Positions 1 through 8,788 of a DNA stretch of 64,000 nt are shown in pieces (the stretch's first letter is position 1; each line of letters starts with the position of its first letter). Source of the DNA: an uncultured Clostridia bacterium. Lineage in GTDB: Bacteria; Bacillota; Clostridia; Christensenellales; Borkfalkiaceae. Location: positions 140,708 through 204,707 of the forward strand of contig CANQMN010000001.1 of NCBI GenBank assembly GCA_947624965.1, written 5' to 3'. Under the pieces are notes generated by a model. It was not told where the DNA came from. It was given only the letters and a program-made list of their open reading frames with translations, and searched no databases. The position numbers and the translations under genes are program-made.

Positions 1-1274
1 CGCAACGCTTCCAGCCCCTCGTCGAGGGAGTTGAACACGCGCGCCTTGCCGCGGTACTTCATGAGGTGCGGCGGGACCGCCGCGATCTTTACGATGGAGC
101 CCTCGGGCGCGAGACTGCCGTACAGAACGCCGATGCCCGCCTCCTTCATCACGGGATCTTCGAGCGTATGGATGCAGTCCGCGTTGTAGCAGACCGCGCT
201 CTCCACGTTCTCGCGGAGGGTGTTGCCCGTTACGGTGAGCACGTCGCCGTTGAGTTTGGGAAGAAGATTTTTCAGCACGCAGCGCATGCCGCCCGCAAGG
301 TCGAGGTCTTTGAGGTTATAGGGACCGCTCGGCGCAAGGTGCGAGAGGAGCGGGATCTCGTTGGAAGCCTCGTCGAAGTACTTCCACCACGGGAGATCGT
401 AGCCCGCCTCGTGCGCGATCGCGGGGATGTGCAGGATGAGGTTGGAGGAGGCGGCGACCGCCATGTCCAGTTTGATGGCGTTTTTGATGGCGTCCACCGT
501 CATGATCTTGCGCGCCGTAATGTTCTGCGCGACGAGGTTGACGATCTGCTTTCCCGCCTGATAGGAGAGATTTCTGATCTCCGAGCTCACCGCCGACATC
601 GTGGAGTTGCCGGGGAGCGTCATGCCGAGCCCCTCTGCGATCATGCACATGGAGTTCGCCGTCGTCATCGACGTGCACGCGCCGCAGATGCCCCAGCTCT
701 TCGCGATGAGTTCGTTGTACTCGTCGATGTCCATTCTCCCCTCCTTCACCGTGCCGACCTTGTCCTGCGCGTGGATGTGCAGAACTTCCTTGCCGCGGCA
801 CTGTCCGAGGGGCATATAGCCGCCCGTAACGATGATGGCGGGGATATCGAGGCGCGCCGCCGCCATGAGGTGCCCGGGCACGATGGAATCGCACGCCGAG
901 AGCATCACCATGCCGTCGAAGAAGTTGCCCTCGACGGTGATCTCCACCTGATCGGCAATGGAGTTGCGGCTGGGCACTTCGATGTATTTGGGATCTTTGA
1001 GCACCATGCCGTCGCAGATCCCCGTCGTCATCACTTCGAGCGGGAGCCCGCCCGCCTCGCGCACGCCCTGTTTCACGCGCTCCGCGAGCTGGCGGAGATG
1101 GACGTGTCCGGGGTTGTACTCGTTCCACGAATTGACGACGGCGATGAGGGGGCGTTTCAATTCCTCCTCGGTATAGCCCATGCCGAGCATGAGCCCTCTG
1201 CGGCATTCGGACGCTTCCCCGAATTCCCACTGGCTTCTTAACTTTTGAAGTTGTTCGTCTGTGAATTTCATCAT
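1..1274 (-). CDS. IlvD/Edd family dehydratase, 3' end beyond the left edge
   Basis: About 424 N-terminal residues of a ~570-aa family are present. The family dehydrates dihydroxy acids or sugar acids using an Fe-S cluster and Mg. The three expected cluster cysteines are visible (in GICDGM, SACDSIVPG and GICGACTSM), along with MAAARLDIP and LPGNSTM. The usual CDK after the second cysteine reads CDS, so the Lys that is normally carbamylated and binds Mg is replaced by Ser. Two ATGs stand in tandem at 1274 and 1271 behind GAGGAG; the first is used here. It is the last visible gene of the catabolic locus, after an SDR dehydrogenase. Context favours a sugar-acid dehydratase over branched-chain amino acid synthesis, but the substrate is unknown. 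Confidence 0.88.
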   Translation of the reverse strand, partial: MMKFTDEQLQKLRSQWEFGEASECRRGLMLGMGYTEEELKRPLIAVVNSWNEYNPGHVHLRQLAERVKQGVREAGGLPLEVMTTGICDGMVLKDPKYIEVPSRNSIADQVEITVEGNFFDGMVMLSACDSIVPGHLMAAARLDIPAIIVTGGYMPLGQCRGKEVLHIHAQDKVGTVKEGRMDIDEYNELIAKSWGICGACTSMTTANSMCMIAEGLGMTLPGNSTMSAVSSEIRNLSYQAGKQIVNLVAQNITARKIMTVDAIKNAIKLDMAVAASSNLILHIPAIAHEAGYDLPWWKYFDEASNEIPLLSHLAPSGPYNLKDLDLAGGMRCVLKNLLPKLNGDVLTVTGNTLRENVESAVCYNADCIHTLEDPVMKEAGIGVLYGSLAPEGSIVKIAAVPPHLMKYRGKARVFNSLDEGLEAL

Positions 1275-1319
1275 TTTTTCTCCTCTGAAAATTTTATGGT
1301 TTCCGACAGATTTTTCGCG

Positions 1320-2111
1320 TTAAATGGGTTCGTCGAGCATGTAGTCGATCGCGCCGTCCACCGACTGTCCGCCATCCACGACGAACGTCTGCCCCACGAT
1401 GAAGGAGGCGGCATCCGAGGCGAGGAAGAGGATGAGCGGCACGATATCGTCCACGTTCCCGAGCCTTCCCGCGGGGATCTTGCGGAGAAAGGCTTTGAGC
1501 TCCGCCTCGTTGTAGCGCGTCGTCGCGCAGGTGGAAATAAACCCGGGCGCGACGCAGTTCACGTTGATGCCGTGCTTTATCACCTCCACACCGAGCGTCT
1601 TTGTGAACATCTCCAAGCCGCCCTTCGCCGCGCAGTACGGGAGCGCCTTCCTGCGCACCCACGTAACGCTCCCGTGCACCGAACCGACGTTGACGATCTT
1701 TCCGTGCACGCCGTTTTCGATCATGTTCTTCACGGCGAGGCGGGAAGTATACGCCGCATGGCTGAGGTTGAGCCGTATCTGGTAGTCCCAATAGTCCACG
1801 GGCATCTCCTCGAAGCCGCCCGCGGGCATTTTGAGGGCGCCGCCCGCGTTGTTCACGAGCACGTCGATGTGTCCAAAATCGCGGAAGAAACTTTTCATCA
1901 TGCGCTCCACCTCTCCGCTCTCCGCCACGTCACAGAGATATAATTCGGCGCGCACGCCGTATCCCCGCGCCTGCTCCGCCACTTCCTCGCCGCGGCGGGG
2001 ATCCTTGTTGCAGTTGATGCCCACGTTGTAGCCCTGCTTTGCAAAAGCGAGCGCTGCCGCCTCGCCGATCCCGTGCGAAGAGCCCGTGACGAGCACGTTC
2101 TTTGCTTCCAT
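1320..2111 (-). CDS. SDR family NAD(P)-dependent oxidoreductase
   Basis: 263 aa, the usual length of a classical short-chain dehydrogenase. The Rossmann signature TGSSHGIG is at residues 9-16, NNAG at 87-90, the catalytic Ser near 144-148, and Tyr159-x3-Lys163 in PYCAAKGG. The C-terminal VDGGQ is typical of the gluconate 5-dehydrogenase / 3-oxoacyl reductase branch. It lies between the metallo-hydrolase and the IlvD/Edd dehydratase, which suggests oxidation or reduction of a sugar or sugar acid in the cytoplasm. The substrate cannot be read from sequence. Confidence 0.92.
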   Translation of the reverse strand: MEAKNVLVTGSSHGIGEAAALAFAKQGYNVGINCNKDPRRGEEVAEQARGYGVRAELYLCDVAESGEVERMMKSFFRDFGHIDVLVNNAGGALKMPAGGFEEMPVDYWDYQIRLNLSHAAYTSRLAVKNMIENGVHGKIVNVGSVHGSVTWVRRKALPYCAAKGGLEMFTKTLGVEVIKHGINVNCVAPGFISTCATTRYNEAELKAFLRKIPAGRLGNVDDIVPLILFLASDAASFIVGQTFVVDGGQSVDGAIDYMLDEPI

Positions 2112-2114
2112 ATC

Positions 2115-2987
2115 TCAAACTTCTCCTTGTATTTTTTTCAGATGTTCGCGCACCGTATAGCGCGCGAGAAAAAGATGTTCCGGCATCTTGCCGCCCCGCG
2201 CGCGGATGAGCGCTTCGGCGCACGCGCGCGGCGTTTTTCCCTCCTTGGAGAACCGCTCTACTTCCTCTTGGTAAATATCGGTGAGTTCCAAACAGAAGGA
2301 AAGATACCGCTTGCACGCCTCCTTTCCCTCGGCGACCGCGCCGAGCGGGCGGAAGGGATGCCCGCACACGATGCGCGCCGCGTCCAACGCCATGAGCCTT
2401 CGGATGCTCGCGCGGTAGTCGTCGAGATACATATAAAGCCCGACGCCCTGCGTGTCCGTGCCGTCCTGTTGCAGGCTGTCCCCCGTGAGAAGGGTCCCCG
2501 TGCGCCCGTCGAAAAAGCACACGGCGTCGTCGTCGTGCCCGCTCGTCGGGATGACGCAGAGCCTGTCTGCGCAGTCGCCCTCCCGCAGGCACAGCTGTAC
2601 CGCAACGCCGCGCAGATGGCGGGAAGGCGGCGGGCTGTCCTCGGGAAAGGTGCGGCGGATCGCGATATTGCAGGCGAGCGGATCGGCGAGCTTCTCCCGT
2701 TGCAACGCCGTCGCGGCGACGCGGAGACGGGGCGCGAGCTCCTTCAAGCGCGCGTGTCCGCCGATGTGGTCGCCGTGCGTGTGCGTGCAGAGAAGAAGGT
2801 CGAGATCGGACGGCGCCGCCCCGAACTTTCGGAGCGCGGGAAGGATCGCCCCGTCCACGCCCTCCGCGTCGAGCCCGCTGTCGATGAGCGTCAACGCCTC
2901 GCCGCGGACGAGATAGACGCCCGCCCAGATGCCGTTGAAGGGGATCTTCAAGAGATAGATCCCGTCCGCAACGCATTCAAATTTCAT
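2115..2987 (-). CDS. Metallo-beta-lactamase fold hydrolase
   Basis: 290 aa. The HTHGDH metal motif is at residues 69-74, with further ligands in SGHDDDA, TGDSL and a late CGHPF, as in glyoxalase II-like hydrolases. The ATG at 2987 follows GGGAGGGGATCGT and overlaps the stop of the DUF2877 gene by 4 bp (ATGA), so the two are probably translationally coupled. A longer reading frame extends upstream but overlaps that gene and has no ribosome site. The substrate is unknown; in context it is probably a lactone, thioester or sugar ester. Confidence 0.88.
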   Translation of the reverse strand: MKFECVADGIYLLKIPFNGIWAGVYLVRGEALTLIDSGLDAEGVDGAILPALRKFGAAPSDLDLLLCTHTHGDHIGGHARLKELAPRLRVAATALQREKLADPLACNIAIRRTFPEDSPPPSRHLRGVAVQLCLREGDCADRLCVIPTSGHDDDAVCFFDGRTGTLLTGDSLQQDGTDTQGVGLYMYLDDYRASIRRLMALDAARIVCGHPFRPLGAVAEGKEACKRYLSFCLELTDIYQEEVERFSKEGKTPRACAEALIRARGGKMPEHLFLARYTVREHLKKIQGEV

Positions 2988-3793
2988 ACGATCCCCTCCC
3001 GCAGCAGTTTCATCGCTTCGAGCGCGCCCGCCGCCATGCCGCTGCCCGACGAGTGTCCCGCGCCGACGAGCCGTTCGGCGCAGACCGCGTCCGCAGGCAG
3101 ACGGAGCGCGTCCGTCAGCGCGGTAAATTCCCCGCCCGTCGCGGCGCATTCGAGATATTCCGCCGAAATGGAGGAAGTCTCGTGTTCCGCCGTGCGGACG
3201 GCGTCCGACAGCGCGCCGAAGCAAGCGGGCAACCGCCGCTCGCGGAACCCGTACAAAAGTCCCGTCAAAAAGTCGTCCCCGTCGGGGGTGAGCCCGCGCC
3301 CCAGCCCGACGAGCCCGCGCGCCGCACGGAAAATTTTCGCCGCGTCGTTTTCGAGAAGTCCCGCTTCGAGCGCGCAGACGAGCGTCTCCGTCCGCTCCCG
3401 CAGCGGGGAATGCTCCCCGCTCCCTTTCGCGATGTCCGCGAACACGCCCCTGCCGAGCCGCGCGAACGCCTCCTCCAACGCCGTGAGGCGGAGCGCGCCG
3501 CAGCGGGGAAGCTCCGCGCGGGGCGGAAGCCCGCGCCGCAGGACGACGTCTCCGCAGAAGAGCGCGCGTCCGTCGTATTCCCAGATCCTCCCCTCCCTGC
3601 ATTCGGGAAGAGTGAGCGGGGCGCGGTCGGCAAGCGCGACGCCGAAGCGGATCGCGCCGTACTCCTCGGCGTGGAGAAGACACACGCCCTTTCCGTCCGA
3701 GAGGTACACCCCCGCGGAATAACACCCGATCACCGCGAGGCGGAGCGGGGAGCGGAATTTACTTCCGAAGCGGCAATCCCAAAACCGTTTCAT
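2984..3793 (-). CDS. DUF2877 domain protein
   Basis: 269 aa. The family signature GLGRGLTPDGDDFLTG and a second glycine/serine motif GHSSGSGM are clear. DUF2877 includes AllH, reported as part of an oxamate carbamoyltransferase; whether this protein has that activity is not known. The ATG at 3793 follows GGAGGAGACAT and lies 35 bp inside the end of the acetate-kinase-like gene, so upstream in-frame codons were not used. It is coupled to the next gene by an ATGA overlap. Confidence 0.82.
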   Translation of the reverse strand: MKRFWDCRFGSKFRSPLRLAVIGCYSAGVYLSDGKGVCLLHAEEYGAIRFGVALADRAPLTLPECREGRIWEYDGRALFCGDVVLRRGLPPRAELPRCGALRLTALEEAFARLGRGVFADIAKGSGEHSPLRERTETLVCALEAGLLENDAAKIFRAARGLVGLGRGLTPDGDDFLTGLLYGFRERRLPACFGALSDAVRTAEHETSSISAEYLECAATGGEFTALTDALRLPADAVCAERLVGAGHSSGSGMAAGALEAMKLLREGIV

Positions 3794-4958
3794 ATGTCTC
3801 CTCCGCGACGACGCTCTCCTCGTCGGCGGGGACGACGAGCACGCGCACGGGCGCGCCGTCCTCCGCGATATCGCCGCCGAACGCCGCGGGCGCGCCGTTC
3901 TTCTCTTCGGAAATGCGCACGCCGAGCGCGCCGAGCTTTGCGCAGACCTCGCCCCGCACGAGGACGGAATGTTCGCCGATCCCTCCCGTAAAGGAGAGGA
4001 CGTCCAGCCCGCCGAGTTCGGCGAAAAACGCGCCGACATACCGTACGATCGCGCATATGTACACATCGAGCGCAAGTTTTGCGCGCGCGTCTCCCGCGGC
4101 GGCGGCGCGCTCGATATCGCGCATGTCGCCGCTCGTGCCCGAGAGACCCTTCAACCCCGCGCCCTTCGTGAGCGTTTCGCAGACCTCGCCGTACGGGATC
4201 CCCCGCTTCACGAGGAGCGGGATGAGATAGCTGTCCACATCGCCGCACCGCGTCGCATGCGGGAGCCCCGTTTGCAGGGAAAAGCCGAACGAGGTGTCCA
4301 CGCTCTTGCCGTCCGAAATGGCGCAGGCGGACGCGCTTCCCCCGAGGTGAAGGGAGACCGTTCTCTTTCCGCGCCCGTAACGCGCTTCGACGCACCGCGC
4401 GACGTAGCCGTGCGATGCGCCGTGATAACCGTATTTGCGAACGCCGTATTTTTCCGCCCACGCATAGGGAAGCGCATAGAGCGTGCGCTCCCGCGGGATC
4501 GTGGTATGGAACGCCGTCTCGAACACGCCCACGAGGGGCGCGGACGGCAAAAGCGCGCGGAAGAGCGCAACGGCGTCGAGATAGGGTCGGTTGTGCGAGG
4601 GCGCGATGTCGAGGTATTCCTCCATGCCCGCGAGCACGGCGTCGTCCAGAAGGTGGACGCCGTAATACCCCTTCGCGATCACCGTCTTGAACCCCACGGC
4701 GGCGATGTCCCGTTCGGAGGAGACCGCGCCGCTCTCTTTCAGCGCGGCGAGGAACCTCTCGATCCCCTCGCGGTAGGAAGGCACGCCGTGCTCGGAGTCC
4801 GAGCGGGCGTACCCGCCCGCGGGGACCTCGCATGTAAAGACGCTCCGCGCCTCCCCGATCCGTTCGATTTTACACACAAACAGCGTTTGCTTTTCGGGGA
4901 AGCGGTACAGCTTGAATTTGAGCGACGTGCTTCCCGCGTTGCAGACGAGAATGTTCAT
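3759..4958 (-). CDS. Divergent acetate kinase family protein
   Basis: 399 aa, the normal acetate kinase length. The ASKHA fold is plain: Asn7 in CNAGSTSLKFKL, APSHNRPYL, YALPYAWAEKYGVRKYG, YHGASHGYVA, GKSVDTSFGF, FTGGIGEHS and a C-terminal ADEES. Several active-site positions differ from AckA: HRVVHGG reads FKTVIAKG (no substrate Arg or His), VFDTAFH reads VFETAFH, and GNGAS reads GGSAS. It is therefore unlikely to be the housekeeping acetate kinase; a kinase for another short-chain or sugar acid is an inference. The ATG at 4958 is 7 bp after the GH2 stop; a TTG at 4973 is less likely. Confidence 0.85.
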   Translation of the reverse strand: MNILVCNAGSTSLKFKLYRFPEKQTLFVCKIERIGEARSVFTCEVPAGGYARSDSEHGVPSYREGIERFLAALKESGAVSSERDIAAVGFKTVIAKGYYGVHLLDDAVLAGMEEYLDIAPSHNRPYLDAVALFRALLPSAPLVGVFETAFHTTIPRERTLYALPYAWAEKYGVRKYGYHGASHGYVARCVEARYGRGKRTVSLHLGGSASACAISDGKSVDTSFGFSLQTGLPHATRCGDVDSYLIPLLVKRGIPYGEVCETLTKGAGLKGLSGTSGDMRDIERAAAAGDARAKLALDVYICAIVRYVGAFFAELGGLDVLSFTGGIGEHSVLVRGEVCAKLGALGVRISEEKNGAPAAFGGDIAEDGAPVRVLVVPADEESVVAEETYETVLGLPLRK

Positions 4959-4965
4959 ATCCGAT

Positions 4966-6723
4966 TCAACCAAGGATGATCTCCCGCATCCGTGCGAGCG
5001 GCGCCTTGGGCGCGCGTTCCTCTGTGAGCAGTCCGTTCTTCTCCTGCATGACGTCCGCGATTTGCGTGATACAGAACCCCGCGCAGGCGGGAACGGAGCG
5101 GACGGCGTCCAGAATACTTTTGAGCCGCGCGAGGAAATCTTCGCTGTCGCGGGCGGCTTTTCCGTACCCCCATCCGCCGTTTTCGGTGTCCTGCTCGAAG
5201 GTGATCCCCACGCATTCGCTCAACACGACGGGCTGTCCCCCGTAGGCGTATCCCTTGCAGAAGGGCGCGCGCGTGAGCAGTCCCTTTACGCGCTCTCCCG
5301 AAAGGAACCCCGCCATGTCGGCATACGAATCGAGGATCCCCTGCCCCGTCCCCTCGTAGTTATGGATCGTTACGAGGTCGCTCTCGGTGTGATCCCAGCC
5401 GTCGTTGGAGATCGCGAGCCGATCGGGACAGATCGTCTTGGTGAGATGGTACATCGCCCGCGTGAACGACTGTTCCCGTCCGTTCTCGGAGACGTGCATG
5501 ACGCCCCAGCTCTCGTTGAACGAGACATACGCCATGATGCACGGGAAATTGCGGTATTGCAGGAGCACTTCCTGCCACTGCGCGGAAAGGCGTGCCACGC
5601 TGTCCTCGGCGAAGGCATAGAAGGAGGGCATCTCGCACCAGAGGAGGAGCCCGTAGACGTCGCAGAAATAGCAGAACCGCTCGTCCTCTATCTTCTCGTG
5701 CTTGCGCACGCCGTTGAAGCCCAGCTCTTTGAGGAGTTTTACGTCCCGTTCCAGCTCGCAGGGCTCCCCCGTGAGACCGCCCTTTCCGAAATACCCTTGG
5801 TCGAGCGCCATGCGCAGATAGACGCTCGGGAAGTAGTTGAGACGGAAGCTCCCGCCGTATGTATCGTAGCGGACGAGCGCGGAATAGGAGCCGACGACGT
5901 CCGTCGGTTTCCCGTCCTCGAAAAGCGTATAGGTAACGTCATAGAGATTGGGCTGAGCGGGAGACCAATATTTCATGGGAAGGAGCTTATGTTTGTTGAC
6001 GAGGCGGAGGACAATCTCGCCGTATCCGTCCGTAACGTCCGCCGTCGCCGCCGCGAGCTTCACGCCGTCGAACTCCGCCTCCACGCGAAGGCGCATGCCG
6101 GGCTTGGGATCTTTGACGCGGTAGCAATAGCGCACGCTGTCCTGTTCAAACAGGATATCCTGCGAGACGCGCTCGATATAGCGCGCGGGGACCCGCTCCA
6201 TCCAGACGCTCTTCCAAATGCCCGTCGTCTCGGTATAAAAACAGCTCGCGCTCTGGGGCGTCCAACGCTGTTTCCCGCGCGGTTGCAGGATGTCCGCGGC
6301 GTCCTCGCACTTCACGGTGAGCGTATTCTCCCCGTCCGCGATCGCGTTCGTCGCGTCGAAGGTGAAGCGGGCGTACCCGCCCTCGTGCGCGCCGAGGAAA
6401 ATTCCGTTCAGCCAAACTTTCGCGAGATAGTCGCACCCGTCGAAGTGGAGAAGGACGCGCCCCTCCCCCTTGGAGAAGGAGAAGGTACGGCGATACCAAA
6501 CGTTGTCGCAGGGGGCCTCCCTGCCTATTCCGCTCTTTTCCGTATGGTAGGAATAGGGAACGACGATTTCAAGCGGGAACGCGCCCCCTTTCTGCCAGTT
6601 TTCGCGCTCGCCGATGTTCTCCTCGTCAAACGCGAATTTCCATACGCCGTCGAGCGAGGTATAGTCCCCCCGCACGAACTGCGGACGGGGATAGTTTTCT
6701 CTGTAACATTTTACGTGTCGCAT
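4966..6723 (-). CDS. Glycoside hydrolase family 2 protein
   Basis: 585 aa without a signal peptide, hence cytoplasmic. It has an N-terminal jelly-roll sugar-binding domain (about 1-180), an immunoglobulin-like middle domain, and a TIM barrel from about 290. The acid/base is Glu404 in FNESWG and the nucleophile Glu503 in VVLSECVG; GFNGVRKHEK is the usual GH2 barrel motif. The length fits a beta-glucuronidase or small beta-galactosidase-like enzyme. It follows the two permease genes by 3 bp and probably cleaves the imported oligosaccharide. Exact specificity is not assignable. Confidence 0.93.
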   Translation of the reverse strand: MRHVKCYRENYPRPQFVRGDYTSLDGVWKFAFDEENIGERENWQKGGAFPLEIVVPYSYHTEKSGIGREAPCDNVWYRRTFSFSKGEGRVLLHFDGCDYLAKVWLNGIFLGAHEGGYARFTFDATNAIADGENTLTVKCEDAADILQPRGKQRWTPQSASCFYTETTGIWKSVWMERVPARYIERVSQDILFEQDSVRYCYRVKDPKPGMRLRVEAEFDGVKLAAATADVTDGYGEIVLRLVNKHKLLPMKYWSPAQPNLYDVTYTLFEDGKPTDVVGSYSALVRYDTYGGSFRLNYFPSVYLRMALDQGYFGKGGLTGEPCELERDVKLLKELGFNGVRKHEKIEDERFCYFCDVYGLLLWCEMPSFYAFAEDSVARLSAQWQEVLLQYRNFPCIMAYVSFNESWGVMHVSENGREQSFTRAMYHLTKTICPDRLAISNDGWDHTESDLVTIHNYEGTGQGILDSYADMAGFLSGERVKGLLTRAPFCKGYAYGGQPVVLSECVGITFEQDTENGGWGYGKAARDSEDFLARLKSILDAVRSVPACAGFCITQIADVMQEKNGLLTEERAPKAPLARMREIILG

Positions 6724-6726
6724 AAA

Positions 6727-7737
6727 TTACCCCTTGATGCCGGTGATCGCGAGCGAGCCGACAAAGCATTTTTGGAAGCACAGATAGACGATAAAGAGCG
6801 GGATACACGTGATAAACGCGCCCGCATACAGGAGAGGTTTATCCGCATTCTGTGCAAAGGTGTACAAACGGACTTGCAGGGTAGACGAAGGGCTGTTCGA
6901 GCTCAAATAGATGGACGGCGCGAAGAAGTCGTTCCAATGTCCCACGAACCCGAACACGACCTGGCAGGCGACCGCGAGCCACATGTTGGGGATCATGATG
7001 AGCAGAAAGCTCTTGAAATACCCGCACCCGTCGATCCTCGCCGCCTCGAACATTTCGTTGGGAATGCCGTTCATGAATTGGATAAAGAAGAACGCCATGC
7101 TCACGTTTCCGAAGAAGGAGGGCAGGATGAGCGGCCATAGCGTGTTCGTGAGCCCCGCCATCATATAAATTTTGTACTGCGGGAGCAGAACGGAAGCGTA
7201 CGGCACCATGAGCCCGCTCATGATGAAGAGCAGCCAAAACGTCTTGTGGCGCAGGCGCATCTTCGAGAACGCAAACGCCACGAGCGCGGAGACGAACGTG
7301 CCGATGGGAATGGTCGCGATCTCCACGATCATCGTGTTTTTGAGTCCCGTGAGCAGTTGGAGCTTTTCAAACACGTCCACATAGTTTTTCCACTGCGGCT
7401 CCGCGGGGAAGAACACCACGTGCAGGGTATTCGTCGCCTCCTCGATGGTCTTTATGCTCGTGAGGAGCATCCAAATGAAGGGGAACACCGTCGTGATGCA
7501 CACGAGCGCGAGGAGCGTGTAGGAGAGCGCGAGCACGAACGATCTGTCGTATTTGCGGAAAACGTCCGCGGCGGACTTTTTCGCGTTCGCCCCCTCTTCC
7601 GCCGCGTCCCCCGCCGCGGGGGCGGCGGAGAGCCGCTTCTTCTCGCGGAGCGCGCGCGCTTTCAGGATATAGTACACGGCGATGAACACGGCGATGACCG
7701 CGAGGATGACGCAGAGCACGATAAGGATAGGTTTCAT
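6727..7737 (-). CDS. Carbohydrate ABC transporter permease (MalG/AraQ type)
   Basis: 336 aa inner-membrane protein with an extra N-terminal membrane segment (about 1-28), then a charged cytoplasmic stretch and the usual six helices. The coupling loop EAARIDGCGYFKSF, which docks on the ATPase, is present. It pairs with the permease just upstream. No ATP-binding subunit is encoded in this locus, so a shared MsmK/UgpC-type ATPase elsewhere is expected. Confidence 0.93.
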   Translation of the reverse strand: MKPILIVLCVILAVIAVFIAVYYILKARALREKKRLSAAPAAGDAAEEGANAKKSAADVFRKYDRSFVLALSYTLLALVCITTVFPFIWMLLTSIKTIEEATNTLHVVFFPAEPQWKNYVDVFEKLQLLTGLKNTMIVEIATIPIGTFVSALVAFAFSKMRLRHKTFWLLFIMSGLMVPYASVLLPQYKIYMMAGLTNTLWPLILPSFFGNVSMAFFFIQFMNGIPNEMFEAARIDGCGYFKSFLLIMIPNMWLAVACQVVFGFVGHWNDFFAPSIYLSSNSPSSTLQVRLYTFAQNADKPLLYAGAFITCIPLFIVYLCFQKCFVGSLAITGIKG

Positions 7738-7755
7738 GATCTCTTTCCGCGCCTC

Positions 7756-8778
7756 CTATACGCTGTATACCCACTTGTTGGACCGCTTGAATTGCAGCAC
7801 GGTGAGCGCCATGATGACGATGGAGAGCAGCACCGATGCCGCCGCCGCAAGTCCGTAATTGCGCTGATAGATGCCGTAATTCCAGATGAACCAAACAACG
7901 GTCTGCGACCCCTGCGAACCGGGCGCGAAGATGACCGAATCGTTATAGCTCTGCAAATTGCCGATGATGCCCATCACGAGGAGATAGAACGTCGTGGGCG
8001 TAACGAGCGGGAAGGTGATCTTCCAGAACTTCGTCCAGCGGCTCGCGCCGTCGATCTCCGCCGCGTCGTAATAGGTGTCGCTGACGGAGAGACACCCCGC
8101 GATGTAGAGGATCATCGTGCGCCCGAGCGAGCCCCACGTGTTCTTGATGATGATGGCGAGCCGCGTGAGGTGCACGTTGGAGAACCAGTTGACGTTGATC
8201 CCGAACAGCTGGTTCAAGAGCCCGTACTCCGTCGCGAACAGATACTGCCAGATGTAGCCCATCGCGACCGCAGAGGCGACGACCGGCAGATAGATGAGCA
8301 AGCGGAACGTCGATTTCAATTTCAGGTCCTTTTGGCTGAGCACGGCGGCGAGCAACAATCCCCCCGCCATACCGAGCGGCACGCTGAACATGAGGAGCAC
8401 CGTGTTCAGAATGCTCCGCAGAAAGATCTGCGAATACAGCGGGTGGGTGAAAAGATCGGCATACTGCTTGAATCCCGCCCAAAACTTTTCGTTGCCGAGA
8501 TAGGTGAACAGCGTGTTGGGGAACCTCTGCGGATCCATGTTGCTGAAACTGTAAATGATGCAGGCGGCGACGGGGATCAGCGTAAAGACGATGAACCCGA
8601 TCAGTTTGACCGAGATAAAGCCGAACGCAATGCGGCTCTCACGGATCTCCAACTTACTGCGCCGCTTCTTCCGCCCGCCTTCGGGACGTTCGGGCGGAAG
8701 CTCTCCGGCTGTCCCGCGCGCGCCGTCCGCGCGCGGCGCGGGGACCTCGATCCCCGCTTCGTTTGTCAATTCTTTCAT
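7756..8778 (-). CDS. Carbohydrate ABC transporter permease (MalF/UgpA type)
   Basis: 340 aa with a charged Arg/Lys-rich N-terminal tail (about 1-50) and then six membrane helices. The coupling motif DAAEIDGASRWTKFW is clear. It sits between the binding-protein gene (10 bp upstream) and the second permease (18 bp downstream), a standard CUT1 importer arrangement. Confidence 0.93.
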   Translation of the reverse strand: MKELTNEAGIEVPAPRADGARGTAGELPPERPEGGRKKRRSKLEIRESRIAFGFISVKLIGFIVFTLIPVAACIIYSFSNMDPQRFPNTLFTYLGNEKFWAGFKQYADLFTHPLYSQIFLRSILNTVLLMFSVPLGMAGGLLLAAVLSQKDLKLKSTFRLLIYLPVVASAVAMGYIWQYLFATEYGLLNQLFGINVNWFSNVHLTRLAIIIKNTWGSLGRTMILYIAGCLSVSDTYYDAAEIDGASRWTKFWKITFPLVTPTTFYLLVMGIIGNLQSYNDSVIFAPGSQGSQTVVWFIWNYGIYQRNYGLAAAASVLLSIVIMALTVLQFKRSNKWVYSV

Positions 8779-8788
8779 CCGCGTTTCC

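Noticed and set aside
66..1241. Long plus-strand ORF of 391 codons over the dehydratase
   Set aside because: His/Arg/Asp/Val-rich shadow frame, typical of GC-rich coding DNA; the minus strand carries the conserved dehydratase.
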